DNA of 7,310 nucleotides from Chloroflexota bacterium. GTDB taxonomy: Bacteria > Chloroflexota > Limnocylindria > Limnocylindrales > CSP1-4. This document shows, one piece after another, positions 6,983-7,310 of the stretch. How positions within the stretch are numbered: the stretch's first letter is position 1; every line of letters starts with the position of its first letter. The notes under the pieces were generated by a model. It ran no database searches and was not told the origin of the DNA. It saw only the letters and a list, made by a program, of their open reading frames with translations. The position numbers and the translations under genes are program-made. Where the stretch lies: contig VBHW01000236.1 of NCBI GenBank assembly GCA_005881055.1, positions 1 through 7,310 on the forward strand, read 5' to 3'.

Positions 6983-7004
6983 CGCTGTCGGGGAGGCGAC
7001 AGCG
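6983..7004. terminator. 8-bp inverted repeat; hairpin terminator or operator
   Basis: CGCTGTCG (6983-6990) and CGACAGCG (6997-7004) are perfect inverted repeats separated by a 6-nt loop, GGGAGG. It lies 54 bp past the MFS stop, where a terminator is expected, but no T-tract follows, so intrinsic termination is uncertain. The site is also about 50 bp upstream of the TATAAT box for the next gene, so an operator is equally possible. The inverted repeat is certain; its role is inferred. Confidence 0.45.
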
Positions 7005-7012
7005 GCGTGACG

Positions 7013-7032
7013 CATGGTGGTCAACATGGTGG
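7013..7032 (+). repeat. CATGGTGG direct repeat upstream of response regulator
   Basis: CATGGTGG occurs at 7013-7020 and 7025-7032, a 12-bp period, starting 41 bp before the TATAAT box. It is short and could be chance. It lies next to the inverted repeat at 6983-7004 and to GCGTGACGC (7005-7013). Confidence 0.3.
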
Positions 7033-7053
7033 CGATGGCCGTGGTGCGCCGCC

Positions 7054-7059
7054 TATAAT
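7054..7059 (+). promoter_or_regulatory. Candidate -10 box (TATAAT) for response regulator gene
   Basis: A perfect TATAAT stands in very GC-rich intergenic sequence, with 48 bp from its end to the GTG at 7108. No recognisable TTGACA lies 16-18 bp upstream and there is no extended TGn. With the usual spacing, transcription would begin near 7066, leaving a leader of about 40 nt that includes the GAGGG ribosome-binding site. Confidence 0.5.
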
Positions 7060-7107
7060 CGGCGCTCCGCACCATCAGGGGCAGCCCGTCGCACGAGGGT
7101 TCAGCGG

Positions 7108-7310
7108 GTGGTGGAACGAGCCGCACGGGGGCAGCTCGACACTGTGATACGCACGCTCATCGCTGATGACCACGCGATGTTTCGGCGCGGGATCGCATCG
7201 TGTCTGGCGGCCGACGACGGCTTCGAGGTCGTCGCCGAGGCGGAGGATGGTGAGACCGCCATCCGGCTGGGCATCGCGGAACAGCCGGACCTCGCGATCA
7301 TCGACCTCCA
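7108..7310 (+). CDS. NarL/FixJ-type response regulator, receiver domain (3' truncated)
   Basis: The frame is open to the right edge. GTG 7108 has a good Shine-Dalgarno (GAGGG, 7095-7099, 8 nt before) and would add 12 residues; GTG 7144 gives the usual family start, IRTLIADDH, but only a weak GGGGG run 12 nt upstream. Numbered from 7144, D8 and D9 are the acidic Mg2+-binding pair, AMFRRGI (11-17) follows as in NarL/FixJ regulators, and EAEDGETAI (32-40) is the typical second block. D54 in LAIIDL is the phospho-acceptor, with its codon at 7303-7305, just before the window ends. The receiver domain is phosphorylated by a partner histidine kinase; the output domain, probably a LuxR-type HTH by analogy with this subfamily, is outside the window, so the NarL assignment rests only on the receiver style. 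No kinase gene is visible upstream. It has its own candidate promoter at 7054. Confidence 0.85.
   Translation, partial: MVERAARGQLDTVIRTLIADDHAMFRRGIASCLAADDGFEVVAEAEDGETAIRLGIAEQPDLAIIDL

Noticed and set aside
5459..7126. 555-codon minus-strand open frame opposite the MFS gene
   Set aside because: It is extremely Arg/Asp/Glu/Gly-rich, the product expected from reading a high-GC membrane-protein gene backwards. The plus-strand frame has the MFS motifs.

Overview
The window is G+C-rich throughout (roughly 70% by eye), uses GTG as well as ATG starts, and packs its genes tightly on both strands. I see no rRNA, tRNA, CRISPR array, transposase or phage gene. Base composition, gene content and the style of the HTH protein point to a free-living, high-GC bacterium. 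A Chloroflexota lineage of the Limnocylindria/Ellin6529 type is my best guess, with Actinomycetota the alternative. This is inference from style, not a database match.

Layout from left to right. (1) 1-807 (+) is the C-terminal part of a heparinase II/III-family polysaccharide lyase whose start lies outside the window. (2) 862-1689 (+) is an HTH protein fused to a PD-(D/E)XK nuclease-like domain, with an atypical Arg-rich tail. (3) 1703-2546 (-) is an Fpr-type ferredoxin--NADP+ reductase, convergent with the HTH gene and split by an apparent one-base frameshift near 2100-2120; it is annotated as two fragments. (4) 2547-2747 is a divergent intergenic region with a TACAAT box and an exact 11-bp direct repeat. 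(5) 2748-5555 (+) is a full-length pyruvate, phosphate dikinase (ppdK) with all catalytic motifs and a 9-bp tandem duplication inside its conserved C-terminal signature. (6) 5660-6928 (+) is an EntS-like (DHA3) MFS exporter. (7) 6929-7107 is intergenic, with an 8-bp-stem inverted repeat, a short direct repeat and a TATAAT box. (8) 7108 to the right edge (+) is the receiver domain of a NarL/FixJ-type response regulator, cut off at its phospho-acceptor aspartate.

Functionally this looks like ordinary chromosome rather than an island: central carbon metabolism (PPDK interconverts pyruvate and PEP), redox supply (ferredoxin/NADPH), export, polysaccharide degradation and two-component signalling. 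Only ppdK and the MFS gene lie head-to-tail closely enough (104 bp) to share a transcript, and no functional link between them is evident. The reductase and ppdK are divergent and share one control region. I did not find a convincing new multi-gene system. The most interesting items are the frameshifted reductase, the HTH-nuclease fusion, the in-frame microduplication in PPDK, and small repeats or palindromes in the two larger intergenic regions.
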